DNA of 46,506 nucleotides from Prevotella sp. CAG:755 (GTDB lineage Bacteria > Bacteroidota > Bacteroidia > Bacteroidales > Bacteroidaceae), in contig HF989231.1 of NCBI GenBank assembly GCA_000431275.1, positions 1 to 46,506 of the forward strand. The letters run 5' to 3'. The translations under genes were made by a program, and so were the position numbers. The notes under the pieces are model-generated. The model was not told where the DNA came from, ran no database searches, and was given only the letters and a program-made list of their open reading frames with translations. Positions 26,366 to 34,557 of this stretch are shown piece after piece. How positions within the stretch are numbered: position 1 is the first letter of the stretch; every line of letters begins with the position of its first letter.

Positions 26366-28037
26366 TGTGATCGGTTAGGTAGTTTTCTAATTCGGCCAGC
26401 AGCGCATCGACATCGACAGGCGGCTCACCTTGGTCGGCCTGTACGGCCGACGCCAGACGACGCTTGCCATAAACGGGCAGTGTGGCAAAGATCCCCGGAG
26501 CGTTCCCGGCCGGTTGGCTTCCGCCCGCCATGCCCGAGCCCGTAATGATCGCCACCGTGACTGCCCCTTGGCGATGAAGCAACAGGAACGGTATTCCTTT
26601 TGTCGCCCTGCAAAAAGACACAGCCATCCCCTCGCGCGGCGTCTGCGGCGTGAGGCGTCGGCTCACCGTCAGCGGGAGCTCCACTTGGGCGTCGTAGGTG
26701 TCGCCGCCCTTAGCCCGGTTGCGCGGCAGGGTGAACCGGCAGGAGGCCATGGCCGTCGGGGCCGACTGCGCGTCGGCGGAAGGGGCGTTCGTTTCCGCCG
26801 CGCTGTCGGACGAAGTCGGCTGCGAGGTAGGTTCGGCCGGAAAGAAGTGGATTTTGACCGTCGCCCCATATTGCTTTTCGAACTGTTCGAGTGGAACGGT
26901 CCATATGAACGTCAGTCCGTTCTCGCACTTCTGCGCCGACATGCTGGCGACAAGCGCATCGAAAGCGGCCTGCAAACGCGCGTAGAGCGGATCGGCCGTA
27001 CCGCGCACCTGACGCACGAAGAGCAGACGCCCCTCGATGACGCGCGTCAGGTCGGGCAAGCGGCGCCGACCACGGCGTTCGGGCACGACGCGGTCGTGGC
27101 GCAAAAGCGCAGCCAAGGCGGCATCGTAGCCATAACGGCGCCAAACGTAAAGCACGGCGCGGAGGCTGCGCACGTAGTGGCGGCAGACGTTGACGCGCCG
27201 GTTGACGACAAGCCCCGTCACCTCCTGCCGCTGCCCCGAGCGCTGCACGCGCGTCTTCGCCTCGTTCATCTCGAAGCCCTCAACGGCGAGAATGCGTGCA
27301 AGCTCGGCGCGGAAAGCGCTCCCCTCTACGCAAAGGTTGTGCGGAGAGCTGAACGTGATGTCGTCGGCATAGCGCGTGTAGTTCGCTCCGCAGCGACGGG
27401 CCAAGCCGGTCAGCCGCCGGTCCAGACGGTCGCACACGGCATTGGTCAGTAGCGGTGAAGTCGGTGCCCCTTGTGGCAGGACGTAGATGGGGCGCGCGGG
27501 CTGCCCGTCGTCCCCGGGAGCTTCCACGCGCACCGTGCACAGGCCCGCCACGGCGATGGCTACCTCCTCGGTGAAGCCAAAGGGCGGCAGGAGCAAGCGG
27601 GCCTTGACCCGGGCACGGCGGACACTGGGGAAAAAATCGCGCAGGTCGGTGTTGAACACGTAATGTTGCCCGACATGCTTCTCGGCACCCGTGACGATGG
27701 AGCGCCCCGGGGCAAATCCCATGGCGCTCAACGAAGGCGTGTAGAGCGAACCGAGCAACAGGTTCAGCGCATGAAGCATATATTTATATGTCCCGGTGCG
27801 GGGCGCGGAAATGCGACGGCGACCGCCCGAACGCTTGGGGATGTAGAACTCGCGGTAGCGGCCCTGCGTGTGGTTGGGGTTGATGTAGAAATTAAACTTC
27901 GGCTGGGTGAAAGGATGATAGTCCTCCTCCCGCCCCGCTTCGGCCAGCTCGTCGTGACGGATGTCATTGAGCAAAAGGAGCAGGTCGGCGCGCGTCTTCA
28001 TCTGCGCGGCACGCTCGGCTATCATCGCTTTGTCCAT
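26358..28037 (-). CDS. Retron-type reverse transcriptase with C-terminal extension
   Basis: 559 residues. RT motifs in order: YIPKRSGGRRRISAP (60s-70s), FNTDLRDFFPSV (first catalytic Asp131), LPQGAPTSPLLTNAVCDRLD (188-206), the catalytic YADD at 223-226, and VTGLVVNRRVNV at 273, the VTG motif typical of retron RTs. Residues about 370-559 are an extra region not found in short retron RTs; it holds a low-complexity Ser/Ala/Pro linker (about 405-430) and a beta-rich end. It lacks the X/maturase and HNH parts of group II intron RTs. Upstream on the same strand is an RNA with a1/a2 inverted ends; downstream a HEPN-like gene overlaps. It should make branched msDNA, as part of an anti-phage toxin-antitoxin-like system. 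Confidence 0.92.
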   Translation of the reverse strand: MDKAMIAERAAQMKTRADLLLLLNDIRHDELAEAGREEDYHPFTQPKFNFYINPNHTQGRYREFYIPKRSGGRRRISAPRTGTYKYMLHALNLLLGSLYTPSLSAMGFAPGRSIVTGAEKHVGQHYVFNTDLRDFFPSVRRARVKARLLLPPFGFTEEVAIAVAGLCTVRVEAPGDDGQPARPIYVLPQGAPTSPLLTNAVCDRLDRRLTGLARRCGANYTRYADDITFSSPHNLCVEGSAFRAELARILAVEGFEMNEAKTRVQRSGQRQEVTGLVVNRRVNVCRHYVRSLRAVLYVWRRYGYDAALAALLRHDRVVPERRGRRRLPDLTRVIEGRLLFVRQVRGTADPLYARLQAAFDALVASMSAQKCENGLTFIWTVPLEQFEKQYGATVKIHFFPAEPTSQPTSSDSAAETNAPSADAQSAPTAMASCRFTLPRNRAKGGDTYDAQVELPLTVSRRLTPQTPREGMAVSFCRATKGIPFLLLHRQGAVTVAIITGSGMAGGSQPAGNAPGIFATLPVYGKRRLASAVQADQGEPPVDVDALLAELENYLTDHNG

Positions 28038-28081
28038 AATTGTTATATAGTCGTTTTGTGTTTTTACCCGTTACAAAGCAA

Positions 28082-28370
28082 ATCCTGACACGTCGGGGCG
28101 GCGTTCCTCTTCTTCCAGTAGCAAGTACCATCACTCCAAAGAGTGGGCAAGAATTGCCTGATTCCTTTTTCAAATCATTCAACTCTTCACTTTTTCTCCC
28201 AAACAACAGCCACACTGTGACTACGTTGTTTGCAAGGCTTACGCACCAGCGTAATTTTCCCTGCCCTGACGGACAGGGACATCAGGCGAATGCGCCTGAC
28301 AGAAGTCAAAAGGTTCCACGCCATGTGCCTCAACGTGTCAAGGATCGCTGTGTCATTCTTCTTCCGGAGA
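28082..28370 (-). ncRNA. Predicted retron msr-msd RNA
   Basis: Minus-strand RNA between a strong promoter and the RT gene (its a2 end is 45 bases from the RT start). The ends are complementary: 28333-28345 (a1, ATCCTTGACACGT on the minus strand) pairs with 28082-28093 (a2, ACGTGTCAGGAT) over 12 base pairs with one bulge. Between them are six hairpins: 28282-28299, 28264-28278, 28239-28254, 28200-28232 (outer 8 and inner 7 pairs), 28146-28158 and 28132-28145. The inner helix of 28200-28232 has a pair that is G-U only in minus-strand RNA, which supports this strand. This is the a1-msr-msd-a2-RT layout of retrons. The branch G and exact msd limits cannot be fixed by eye. Confidence 0.75.
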
Positions 28371-28375
28371 CAGTG

Positions 28376-28406
28376 CAAAAATACGGAGATGCCTCCGAAC
28401 GGGCAA
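28376..28406 (-). promoter_or_regulatory. Retron promoter
   Basis: Minus-strand TTG (28404-28406), a 20-base gap, then TATTTTTG (28376-28383): full Bacteroidota consensus. Predicted start near 28370, just before the a1 segment. Confidence 0.7.
28384..28397 (-). terminator. Small terminator hairpin of the TPR-gene operon, inside the retron promoter
   Basis: CGGAG-GCAT-CTCCG on the minus strand, followed by TATTTTTG. The T-rich tract is at the same time the -7 box of the retron promoter, and the hairpin occupies the -33/-7 spacer. Confidence 0.5.
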
Positions 28407-28444
28407 ATCAGTAGCGAAGTCTATGTTCGTCACGCCGACTGGCG

Positions 28445-29956
28445 TCAGACAATGCGCCACGCCCATTCGTTCCGCTTCGAGTTGTAAGCGTAGACGGCGA
28501 GTGTACCGACCAACTCGCCCTCCTGCCATCCCCGGCGGGTCATGACCTGCGGCGGGATGAAGACGCGGTCGCGCCCCTTGCCGACGAAATGAGCCGTGTG
28601 TGCACCGTTCGCCGTCACTTCACCGGCCACCCACCGACAGTAGTCCGACTGCGAGACGGCTCCCTCACGCTTCGTCGCGGTGAACAGTTCGATGCGTCCC
28701 TCGGGCGACACCTCGCCCATGCGCAGGTCGAGCACGTCGCCGGGCTGACAGGGCTTCATGCCACGCGGTTGCCTGAAATGGCCTTGCCGCTCACGGCCAT
28801 AGACCACATGCACCACCTTTTTCTCCGCGTTGACGCCGACCACGACGGCCACACAAGAGGGACGGTCTGCATAAAGGAAGTCGTCAGTCAGCCGCAGCCA
28901 GTCAACCTTTGTCGCGGCGCCCTTTCCGCCGACTTCGGCGTACCAGCCTTCGCGCTGCCATGCCTCCATCTGGTGCGGCGCGCGCTGCTGTTCTTTCCGG
29001 CAGGTCTCAACCACAAGGTCTATCTGCTCGCGGGCTCCTCCGTAGTCACCTCGCGACAGATAGCGCGCAGCCAACAGCCCCCTCACACGGGTGAGGAAAT
29101 GTTCCGGCGTGCGACAATGGACTGCGCGGAGCAGGCAGGCAAGCGACAGGTCGCCGGTCTCGGGCAAAGCCTCGGCCATCAGCTGCCACGCCCAGAACTC
29201 CGAACGCTTCTTGACGAGGAACGGCCGGAGCGTGGCCACCGCCGCCTCACCCCGTTGGCCAATGGCAAGCAAGAGTTTGCCCACATAATACCCCGGATAA
29301 GTCATCTCGGGATGAGCGTCGGCCAGTTCCTCGATGCGGGGAAGGAAAGCACGGATGCCCTCGCCGTCATGCGCCGCGAGCAAAGCCCGGGCATAGGCGA
29401 TATAGGCGCCTTCGGCCAACGAGACGGGCTGCTGGCGACCATTATAGGTCTCGGGCACGTAATCCTCAGGCCGGAAATGCCGAAAGTCCCACCAGTCACA
29501 AAAACCGACATAGCCCGGCCAATCCTTACGTAAGCGATGGAACGCATTGAAAAGCGCAGAATAGGCCTCGCCCGGGCGAGTAGGATGCAAGTCGCGCACA
29601 GCGGCAAAAACGCGGTCGGCCACAGTCGGCACGTCCACGCCGCCCGGGTTCTTACCCAGCGTGGAAAGCACGCTCACCACGCGCCACAAGAGCGTGTCGC
29701 AAAGCAAGTCTTCCGCCGGACCCGGCTTCATGGCCGCCGCAGCGTCGACTTCAGAAAGAAAAGCGCCGAGGTTGTCAGCCGTAGGCCGGGACTTGTAAGT
29801 TTCAGCCAGTCCTTTACATCGCGCGTCGTGGCACCACGCCAAAGCCCGCCAGGCCCACACGTCGTCGGGATTGGCTTCAAATTCGGCCTGTGCCAACGCA
29901 AAGGCTTCGTCAAGGCGGCCCTCCTTGCGCAAACGGGTGACTTCGAATGATGACAT
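28445..29956 (-). CDS. TPR protein with C-terminal OB/cold-shock-like region, unknown function
   Basis: 503 residues. The N-terminal part begins with a TPR-like repeat (RLDEAFALAQAEFEANPDDVWAWRALAWC), and further helical repeats run to about residue 330. The last 130 residues are beta-rich, with two OB-like stretches: CVAVVVGVNAEKKVVHVVYG to GDVLDLRMG, and AHFVGKGRDRVFIPPQVM to VGTLAVYAY. I recognise no named family. It starts 2 bases after the helicase stop, so the two are coupled. A beta-rich tail of the same general kind occurs on the HEPN-like protein, but similarity is only at the level of pattern. A nucleic-acid-binding adaptor role is a guess. Confidence 0.65.
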   Translation of the reverse strand: MSSFEVTRLRKEGRLDEAFALAQAEFEANPDDVWAWRALAWCHDARCKGLAETYKSRPTADNLGAFLSEVDAAAAMKPGPAEDLLCDTLLWRVVSVLSTLGKNPGGVDVPTVADRVFAAVRDLHPTRPGEAYSALFNAFHRLRKDWPGYVGFCDWWDFRHFRPEDYVPETYNGRQQPVSLAEGAYIAYARALLAAHDGEGIRAFLPRIEELADAHPEMTYPGYYVGKLLLAIGQRGEAAVATLRPFLVKKRSEFWAWQLMAEALPETGDLSLACLLRAVHCRTPEHFLTRVRGLLAARYLSRGDYGGAREQIDLVVETCRKEQQRAPHQMEAWQREGWYAEVGGKGAATKVDWLRLTDDFLYADRPSCVAVVVGVNAEKKVVHVVYGRERQGHFRQPRGMKPCQPGDVLDLRMGEVSPEGRIELFTATKREGAVSQSDYCRWVAGEVTANGAHTAHFVGKGRDRVFIPPQVMTRRGWQEGELVGTLAVYAYNSKRNEWAWRIV

Positions 29957-29958
29957 AA

Positions 29959-32028
29959 CTATTTGATTTTTTCAAGTATTCGGTTTAATTTTTCATCGGC
30001 CGTCCCCTGTTCCGACTTGGGCATGACGGCCGTCAGGACGCCACTTTTGTGATAGACTTGAAGCAAGGCGAAACGCGCATCAGTCTTCAAATAAAACACC
30101 ACGTAGTAGTTGTCCAAATGCTCGACCACATTCGTCACAGCGACGCCCTCGTCAACACAAGCGGAAAGCAGCCGCTGGTAGAAGTCGGCCATCCCGGATT
30201 GAGAAGCCTCGTAACCGCACGACTGGGGCAAGTCGAACGCCTCATTCACAAGGCGGCGGAGTTTGTCGGCCAAGCTTCCATCATCCGTCAACGGGAGCGG
30301 TGAGAACGTGCCGGCCTTGTCGTAATGCGCTTCAAGGCGCAACGGCGATCCGTCGGGCAGACGGAAATCCCACTTCTCCAAGTAGTTATAATGGAGCATG
30401 CCGACCAGCTGAAAGGGCGAAGCCGCCAGCGCCCGCCTCAGCGAGGCGAGCTTCAGCCGCACGCCGGGAAGCAGATCGGCCTCATCCGGCAAGCAATCGG
30501 GGCACAACGAGGGTGAGAAAAAGTCGGCCGGTGCTTTCGACAAACGCTGCACCGGTTTTATTTCGAACTTCGACAAGGGCGTCAAGTGGGGTGCATGGAC
30601 CGCGTAAAGCACGGACCGGGCGCGCGTCGTGGCCGTATAACACCAACGCAAGGCGTCGTCCGACAACCCGCACCGCCCCTCATAATCCACAAACACCGTG
30701 TCCCACTCTCCACCCTGTGCTTTGTGGCAGGTGATGGCGTAGCCGAACTTCACGCGCAGGGCATTGAAATACGGGTCGTGCTGCAAGGCGTCGGCGAACT
30801 CAGGCGAACCTTCTTTCGGCGCGGCCGGGCGCTTGCGCCAACGCATACAGAAGTCGACGTAAAGGGCTTTTTGTTGCCAAATGTCGTAATCGCGCGAAGG
30901 CGAGAAAAGCAAATCGTCGAGAATGAAGCAAGACACCACCTCCTTGACGCCCGGCACGTTGAGCCCCACCTGCCGGAAGCGCAACGAGACACGGTGCCGC
31001 TCGCCCTCGACGGTAACGGGCACATTTTCGTGCGTCTCCGTCCCGCCGACACGGCCGACGGTCACCATGTCACCGTTGTAGAGCTCGCATCCCGCCACAT
31101 TGTAGTTATTATGCGTGACGAGGAGCACGTCGCCCTCACAAGGCCGATCGGCCGCACCGGGGAAGTAACGCTCACGACAAGCCGCATTGAGGCGAGCCGT
31201 TTGTGCGTTCGAATAACAGACCATCACCCCACTTGCCTCCACCGACGGATGGGGGAAGAGCCCGCAGAAACGGCTGACCATGTCAAAGGCTTCGACCGAC
31301 CGCACGTCGGTGCCGTCAGGTGTGATGCAAAACGTCGTGCGCTCACGCTTGGACAGTCCGAGCAGGTCACGTAAGCCGACGGCTGTTTGAAGGATGCCGC
31401 TCCCTGCCTGCTGGCGAACCACCTCGGAGAGTTGCGCGCTCTCAACGGTGAAACCGCGGGCACGGAGGCCGTCGGGGTCAAGCGCCTGCGAGCGCGCGTC
31501 GCCCACCGGAGGAAGCTGTGCCTCGTCGCCGACGAAGATGAGCTTACCGACATGCAATTGACGGACATACTGCAACAAGTCGGTCAGCAGGCGGCCGCTC
31601 CCGAACTCGCAGAACTCGTTGCGCGCGGCTACGTCCGAAACCATCGAGGCCTCGTCGACCACAACGACTTGGGGCACGAAGTCACTCTTCCCGACCAATG
31701 GAAAAACATAGCGGTATGTCTTTTTTGAAGAGTCAGGATTGTCGATTTCCTTACACTCCAACTTCCTCGAATAGATGGCACGATGGATGGTCGAGGCGTC
31801 GGATCCTGTCGCATTTTTCAGCACCTTGGCCGCGCGCCCCGTCGGAGCCATCAGCGCAAAAAGCACCCGACGGCGCCTGAGCTCAGCCACAAGCTGGCGC
31901 AAAAGGGTGGTCTTTCCGGTACCGGCATATCCCCGAAGGACAAAGACATCCGAAGAATTGTCCAGAAAGGCGCGCAGCTGCGCGAAGGCTTCATCCTGAG
32001 CTTGGGTGAGTATGATGGTGTCTTTCAT
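29959..32028 (-). CDS. RecD-like SF1 helicase
   Basis: 689 residues. Walker A GYAGTGKTTL (33-42), motif Ia APTGRAAKVL (61-70), Walker B VVVVDEASMV (121-130), motif III KLIFVGDEAQLPPVG, and the UvrD-like C-terminal motifs FGYAITCHKAQGGEWDTVFVD and WCYTATTRARSVLYAV. This is the ATP-dependent RecD/Dda 5'-3' helicase group. The last 190 residues form an extension with a mixed alpha/beta pattern (LPDGSPLRLEAHYDKAGTFSPLPLTDDG) of unknown role. The gene is between the WYL regulator (11-base gap) and the TPR gene (2-base gap). Stand-alone helicases of this kind with WYL neighbours are common in defence islands. Confidence 0.9.
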   Translation of the reverse strand: MKDTIILTQAQDEAFAQLRAFLDNSSDVFVLRGYAGTGKTTLLRQLVAELRRRRVLFALMAPTGRAAKVLKNATGSDASTIHRAIYSRKLECKEIDNPDSSKKTYRYVFPLVGKSDFVPQVVVVDEASMVSDVAARNEFCEFGSGRLLTDLLQYVRQLHVGKLIFVGDEAQLPPVGDARSQALDPDGLRARGFTVESAQLSEVVRQQAGSGILQTAVGLRDLLGLSKRERTTFCITPDGTDVRSVEAFDMVSRFCGLFPHPSVEASGVMVCYSNAQTARLNAACRERYFPGAADRPCEGDVLLVTHNNYNVAGCELYNGDMVTVGRVGGTETHENVPVTVEGERHRVSLRFRQVGLNVPGVKEVVSCFILDDLLFSPSRDYDIWQQKALYVDFCMRWRKRPAAPKEGSPEFADALQHDPYFNALRVKFGYAITCHKAQGGEWDTVFVDYEGRCGLSDDALRWCYTATTRARSVLYAVHAPHLTPLSKFEIKPVQRLSKAPADFFSPSLCPDCLPDEADLLPGVRLKLASLRRALAASPFQLVGMLHYNYLEKWDFRLPDGSPLRLEAHYDKAGTFSPLPLTDDGSLADKLRRLVNEAFDLPQSCGYEASQSGMADFYQRLLSACVDEGVAVTNVVEHLDNYYVVFYLKTDARFALLQVYHKSGVLTAVMPKSEQGTADEKLNRILEKIK

Positions 32029-32039
32029 CTCTATATTAA

Positions 32040-33155
32040 TTAATGTGTATCGTTATCTTGTTCCGTTTGACAGCCAGTCCTCGCCTGCGCCCCGCACAGC
32101 CCGTAAGCCTCGGCCACCCCCCGCACCCACTCCACGACTTTGGCGCGCACCCCGGCGGGACTGAGCACGACCAACTCGCCGCCAAAGGAACAAAGCTCAC
32201 GCACAAGCTCGTAATTGGGCACACACCTAAGCGCAAAAAATGCCCCGTCTTGCAAATCGGGATGGGCGACGGAAAGGGCTTCCCCCTCATTCCCGCGCAA
32301 ATGGACCTGCGATTCATGCAACGGTTTAGTCAACACATATCCCTTTGCACGCTCTGAGGCCCAAAAGACAATCCGTTCGGCTTCCGCATCATCCAAGAGA
32401 GAGACACCAACGACGTCCTCAAAACATTCGGCCATGTCACCGGCATATTCACGATAAGGTATGGCGGAACACAAATCGACGCGGTCAAGGCGGTCAAGGG
32501 CAAAGGTCAGCAGGCGCAAGCTGTCGGTGGGACCTGCCACTAGAAACCAGCGCCGGTTGTACTCCCGCAGTTGATAGGGGTATACGCACACCGAACGCAC
32601 ATCAGTGGGCTGAGAAAAGATATGATAGTGCAAACAAACCGTCACTCTGTGGACAATTGCCACAAAGAGTTCACAGAAAAAAGCGGGGTCGCCCAAGGGA
32701 TTACGGGTGAAGCAGACGACAGGACGAGAATACTCCCCGAGGCCCAACTTCCGACGCATCTCTTCAATTCTAGGCCGACCGGGCAAACCGTCAAATTGGC
32801 CAAACAGGTCCAACACGCCCGACAGGAAATGGCGGTCTTCGTCCGTGATGGTTTCCTTAAACACAGAAGCGTCCCGCACGGCGTAGCGCATGCAATGGTG
32901 TACGACCACATTTCCCGTGTCGGGCGAGACGTGGCGAACCTCATAACGCTCAACCGCTACCGCCCCGGGCATCTCAGACGAAAGGTAGTGCACGTCCTTT
33001 TGCGTTTGCCGCAAACTGACAGGCGGACAGCCCATGGCAACCAGCTGACGGTTACACTCGTTGTTGAGGTCCTCCATGCGATAATCGCGATACGGATTTC
33101 CCAACATCGCGTCAAGCAGGCGGTAACGCGTCATGGCACTCTTGTTCTTCGGCAT
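32040..33155 (-). CDS. WYL-domain transcriptional regulator
   Basis: 371 residues. N-terminal winged helix-turn-helix (RYRLLDAMLGNPYRDYRMED to QTQKDVHYLSSEMPG), a middle linker, then the WYL region: VTVCLHYHIFSQPTDVRSVCVYPYQLREYNRRWFLVAGPTDSLRLLTFALDRL, and a C-terminal winged extension (LVRELCSFGGELVVLSPAGVRAKVVEWV). WYL proteins often repress phage-defence loci and respond to nucleic-acid ligands. It heads the helicase/TPR operon. The start at 33155 (MPKNKSAM) is the first Met after a -7 box at 33195-33202; the longer frame upstream is excluded by that promoter. Confidence 0.9.
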   Translation of the reverse strand: MPKNKSAMTRYRLLDAMLGNPYRDYRMEDLNNECNRQLVAMGCPPVSLRQTQKDVHYLSSEMPGAVAVERYEVRHVSPDTGNVVVHHCMRYAVRDASVFKETITDEDRHFLSGVLDLFGQFDGLPGRPRIEEMRRKLGLGEYSRPVVCFTRNPLGDPAFFCELFVAIVHRVTVCLHYHIFSQPTDVRSVCVYPYQLREYNRRWFLVAGPTDSLRLLTFALDRLDRVDLCSAIPYREYAGDMAECFEDVVGVSLLDDAEAERIVFWASERAKGYVLTKPLHESQVHLRGNEGEALSVAHPDLQDGAFFALRCVPNYELVRELCSFGGELVVLSPAGVRAKVVEWVRGVAEAYGLCGAQARTGCQTEQDNDTH

Positions 33156-33194
33156 AACCTTTCTGTATTTCGTGTCTTTCTCATAGTGTGGCTG

Positions 33195-33202
33195 CAAAGA
33201 TA
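33195..33202 (-). promoter_or_regulatory. Predicted -7 box for the WYL operon
   Basis: Minus-strand TATCTTTG, exact consensus; leader of about 34 bases to the ATG at 33155. Confidence 0.55.
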
Positions 33203-33282
33203 CGGCAGGCATGCGAAACCTATGTTCGCGACGGCCATTATCCTGCGGCGCGGGAAGACGGCCGTCTTCCCGCGTCACGCTG

Positions 33283-34557
33283 TCAGTCGCTCATGAAATG
33301 GTTGATAAGATCGTTGACACGGGCGATACGCTCACGAAGGGGCGATGCTTTCCTCGCCTTTGCGGTCGCCCTATCCGTATTTTCTGTCGCTGCGACAGGA
33401 TTTTCCGGCGCTGCGACAGGAATTTCTGTCGCAGCGGCCGTCTCATCCGCTGCGTCGGATGCGGTTTCGTTCGGCACGGCACCTTCATAGTAAAGCGCGA
33501 TGATATCGTCGTCCGACAGTTCGTCGGGCGTCTGCGCAGCAGGCGGCTGGCTGTCAAGGCCTGTGGCGATGATGGTGATTTTGACATCCTCGCCGAGCGC
33601 TTCGTCTTCATACATTCCCCATATTGCGCGTACATCCGGAGGGAACGAGGCGGTGAAACGGTTGACGTCGGCAATCTCGCTGATGCGTATGGGGGATTCC
33701 CTGCTGGCATAGAGGACATAAAGCAACTTGCGTGCCCGCGTGATGTCGTTCTCCTGCAAGAGGGGCGAATGGAGCGCATTGACGATGGCCTCGCGCACCC
33801 GGTGAGGCCCGGAGGCACGTCCTGAGACGATGATGGAGCTCCCGCCGTCGCGCATGATGGTGTTGACGTCGTTGAAGTCGCGGTTGACAATGCCGAGGAC
33901 GGTCACGATTTCCGCAATGCTGCGGGTGGCGACGGCAAGGATGTCGTCGGCCTTCTGGAAAGCCTCGATGACCGGAAGGTCGCCCTTGCTCTCCAAAGCG
34001 CGCAGGCGTTCATTGTTGATGACGATGAGAGCGTCGACACTCTTTCGCATTTCGGCCAGCCCGCGCAGGGCCTGGCGGATTTGCCACGGCCGCTCGAAGA
34101 GGAACGGAAGGGTGACGATGCCCACCGTCAGCACGCCCATCTCTTTGGCCACACTGGCCACAATGGGAGCAGCCCCGGTGCCCGTTCCGCCGCCCATGCC
34201 CGCCGTGATGAACGCCATGTTCGTGCCGTCGTCAAAGAGATGACGGATCTGCTCGATGCTCTCTTCGGCAGCCTCCTTGCCCTTCTGCGGGTCGCCGCCG
34301 GTGCCGAGGCCCGTCGAACCAAGCTGCAAGAGCAGGAGACCGTCTTCGCTGTCAAGCACTTGGCGGTCGGTGTTGCACAAGATGAACTCGACGTCTTTGA
34401 TACCCTGCTGGGCCATGTGCCGGACGGCATTGCCGCCACCCCCGCCAACGCCTATGACCTTGATAAGATAAGGAGGCGTCGTCTCGTTTCCGGGGACGAT
34501 GAATTCGGGCGCAAGCCCCGTCTTTCTGTTTGCTTCATTTGAATGGGTCGTCTGCAT
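33283..34557 (-). CDS. ftsZ: Cell-division GTPase FtsZ
   Basis: 424 residues; tubulin-like GTPase forming the division ring. KVIGVGGGGGNAVRHM, the signature AGMGGGTGTGAAP, and the synergy loop NRDFNDV with catalytic acids are intact. The globular domain ends near residue 340. The linker contains a near-repeat of seven residues (EIPVAAP, ENPVAAT, ENTDRAT) encoded by a 21-bp DNA repeat. The C-terminus ends SPLRERIARVNDLINHFMSD and lacks the short Pro/Leu-rich terminal peptide I would expect of Bacteroidota FtsZ. No ftsA, ftsQ or mur gene is adjacent, unlike the usual division cluster. Start chosen at 34557 (MQTTHSNEAN); the longer frame starts with Cys-rich, unlikely sequence. Confidence 0.93.
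   Translation of the reverse strand: MQTTHSNEANRKTGLAPEFIVPGNETTPPYLIKVIGVGGGGGNAVRHMAQQGIKDVEFILCNTDRQVLDSEDGLLLLQLGSTGLGTGGDPQKGKEAAEESIEQIRHLFDDGTNMAFITAGMGGGTGTGAAPIVASVAKEMGVLTVGIVTLPFLFERPWQIRQALRGLAEMRKSVDALIVINNERLRALESKGDLPVIEAFQKADDILAVATRSIAEIVTVLGIVNRDFNDVNTIMRDGGSSIIVSGRASGPHRVREAIVNALHSPLLQENDITRARKLLYVLYASRESPIRISEIADVNRFTASFPPDVRAIWGMYEDEALGEDVKITIIATGLDSQPPAAQTPDELSDDDIIALYYEGAVPNETASDAADETAAATEIPVAAPENPVAATENTDRATAKARKASPLRERIARVNDLINHFMSD
33367..33450. repeat. 21-bp repeat array inside the ftsZ linker, in frame
   Basis: Four units at 33367, 33388, 33409 and 33430; the second and third both read CGCTGCGACAGGA. The same family fills intergenic gaps elsewhere. Twenty-one bases are seven codons, so the units add heptapeptides to FtsZ without breaking its frame. 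Confidence 0.88.

Noticed and set aside
26358..28037. Group II intron or diversity-generating retroelement RT
   Set aside because: No maturase/X or HNH region, no intron domain V-like hairpin seen, no template/variable repeat pair found; the VTG motif and a1/a2 RNA favour a retron.
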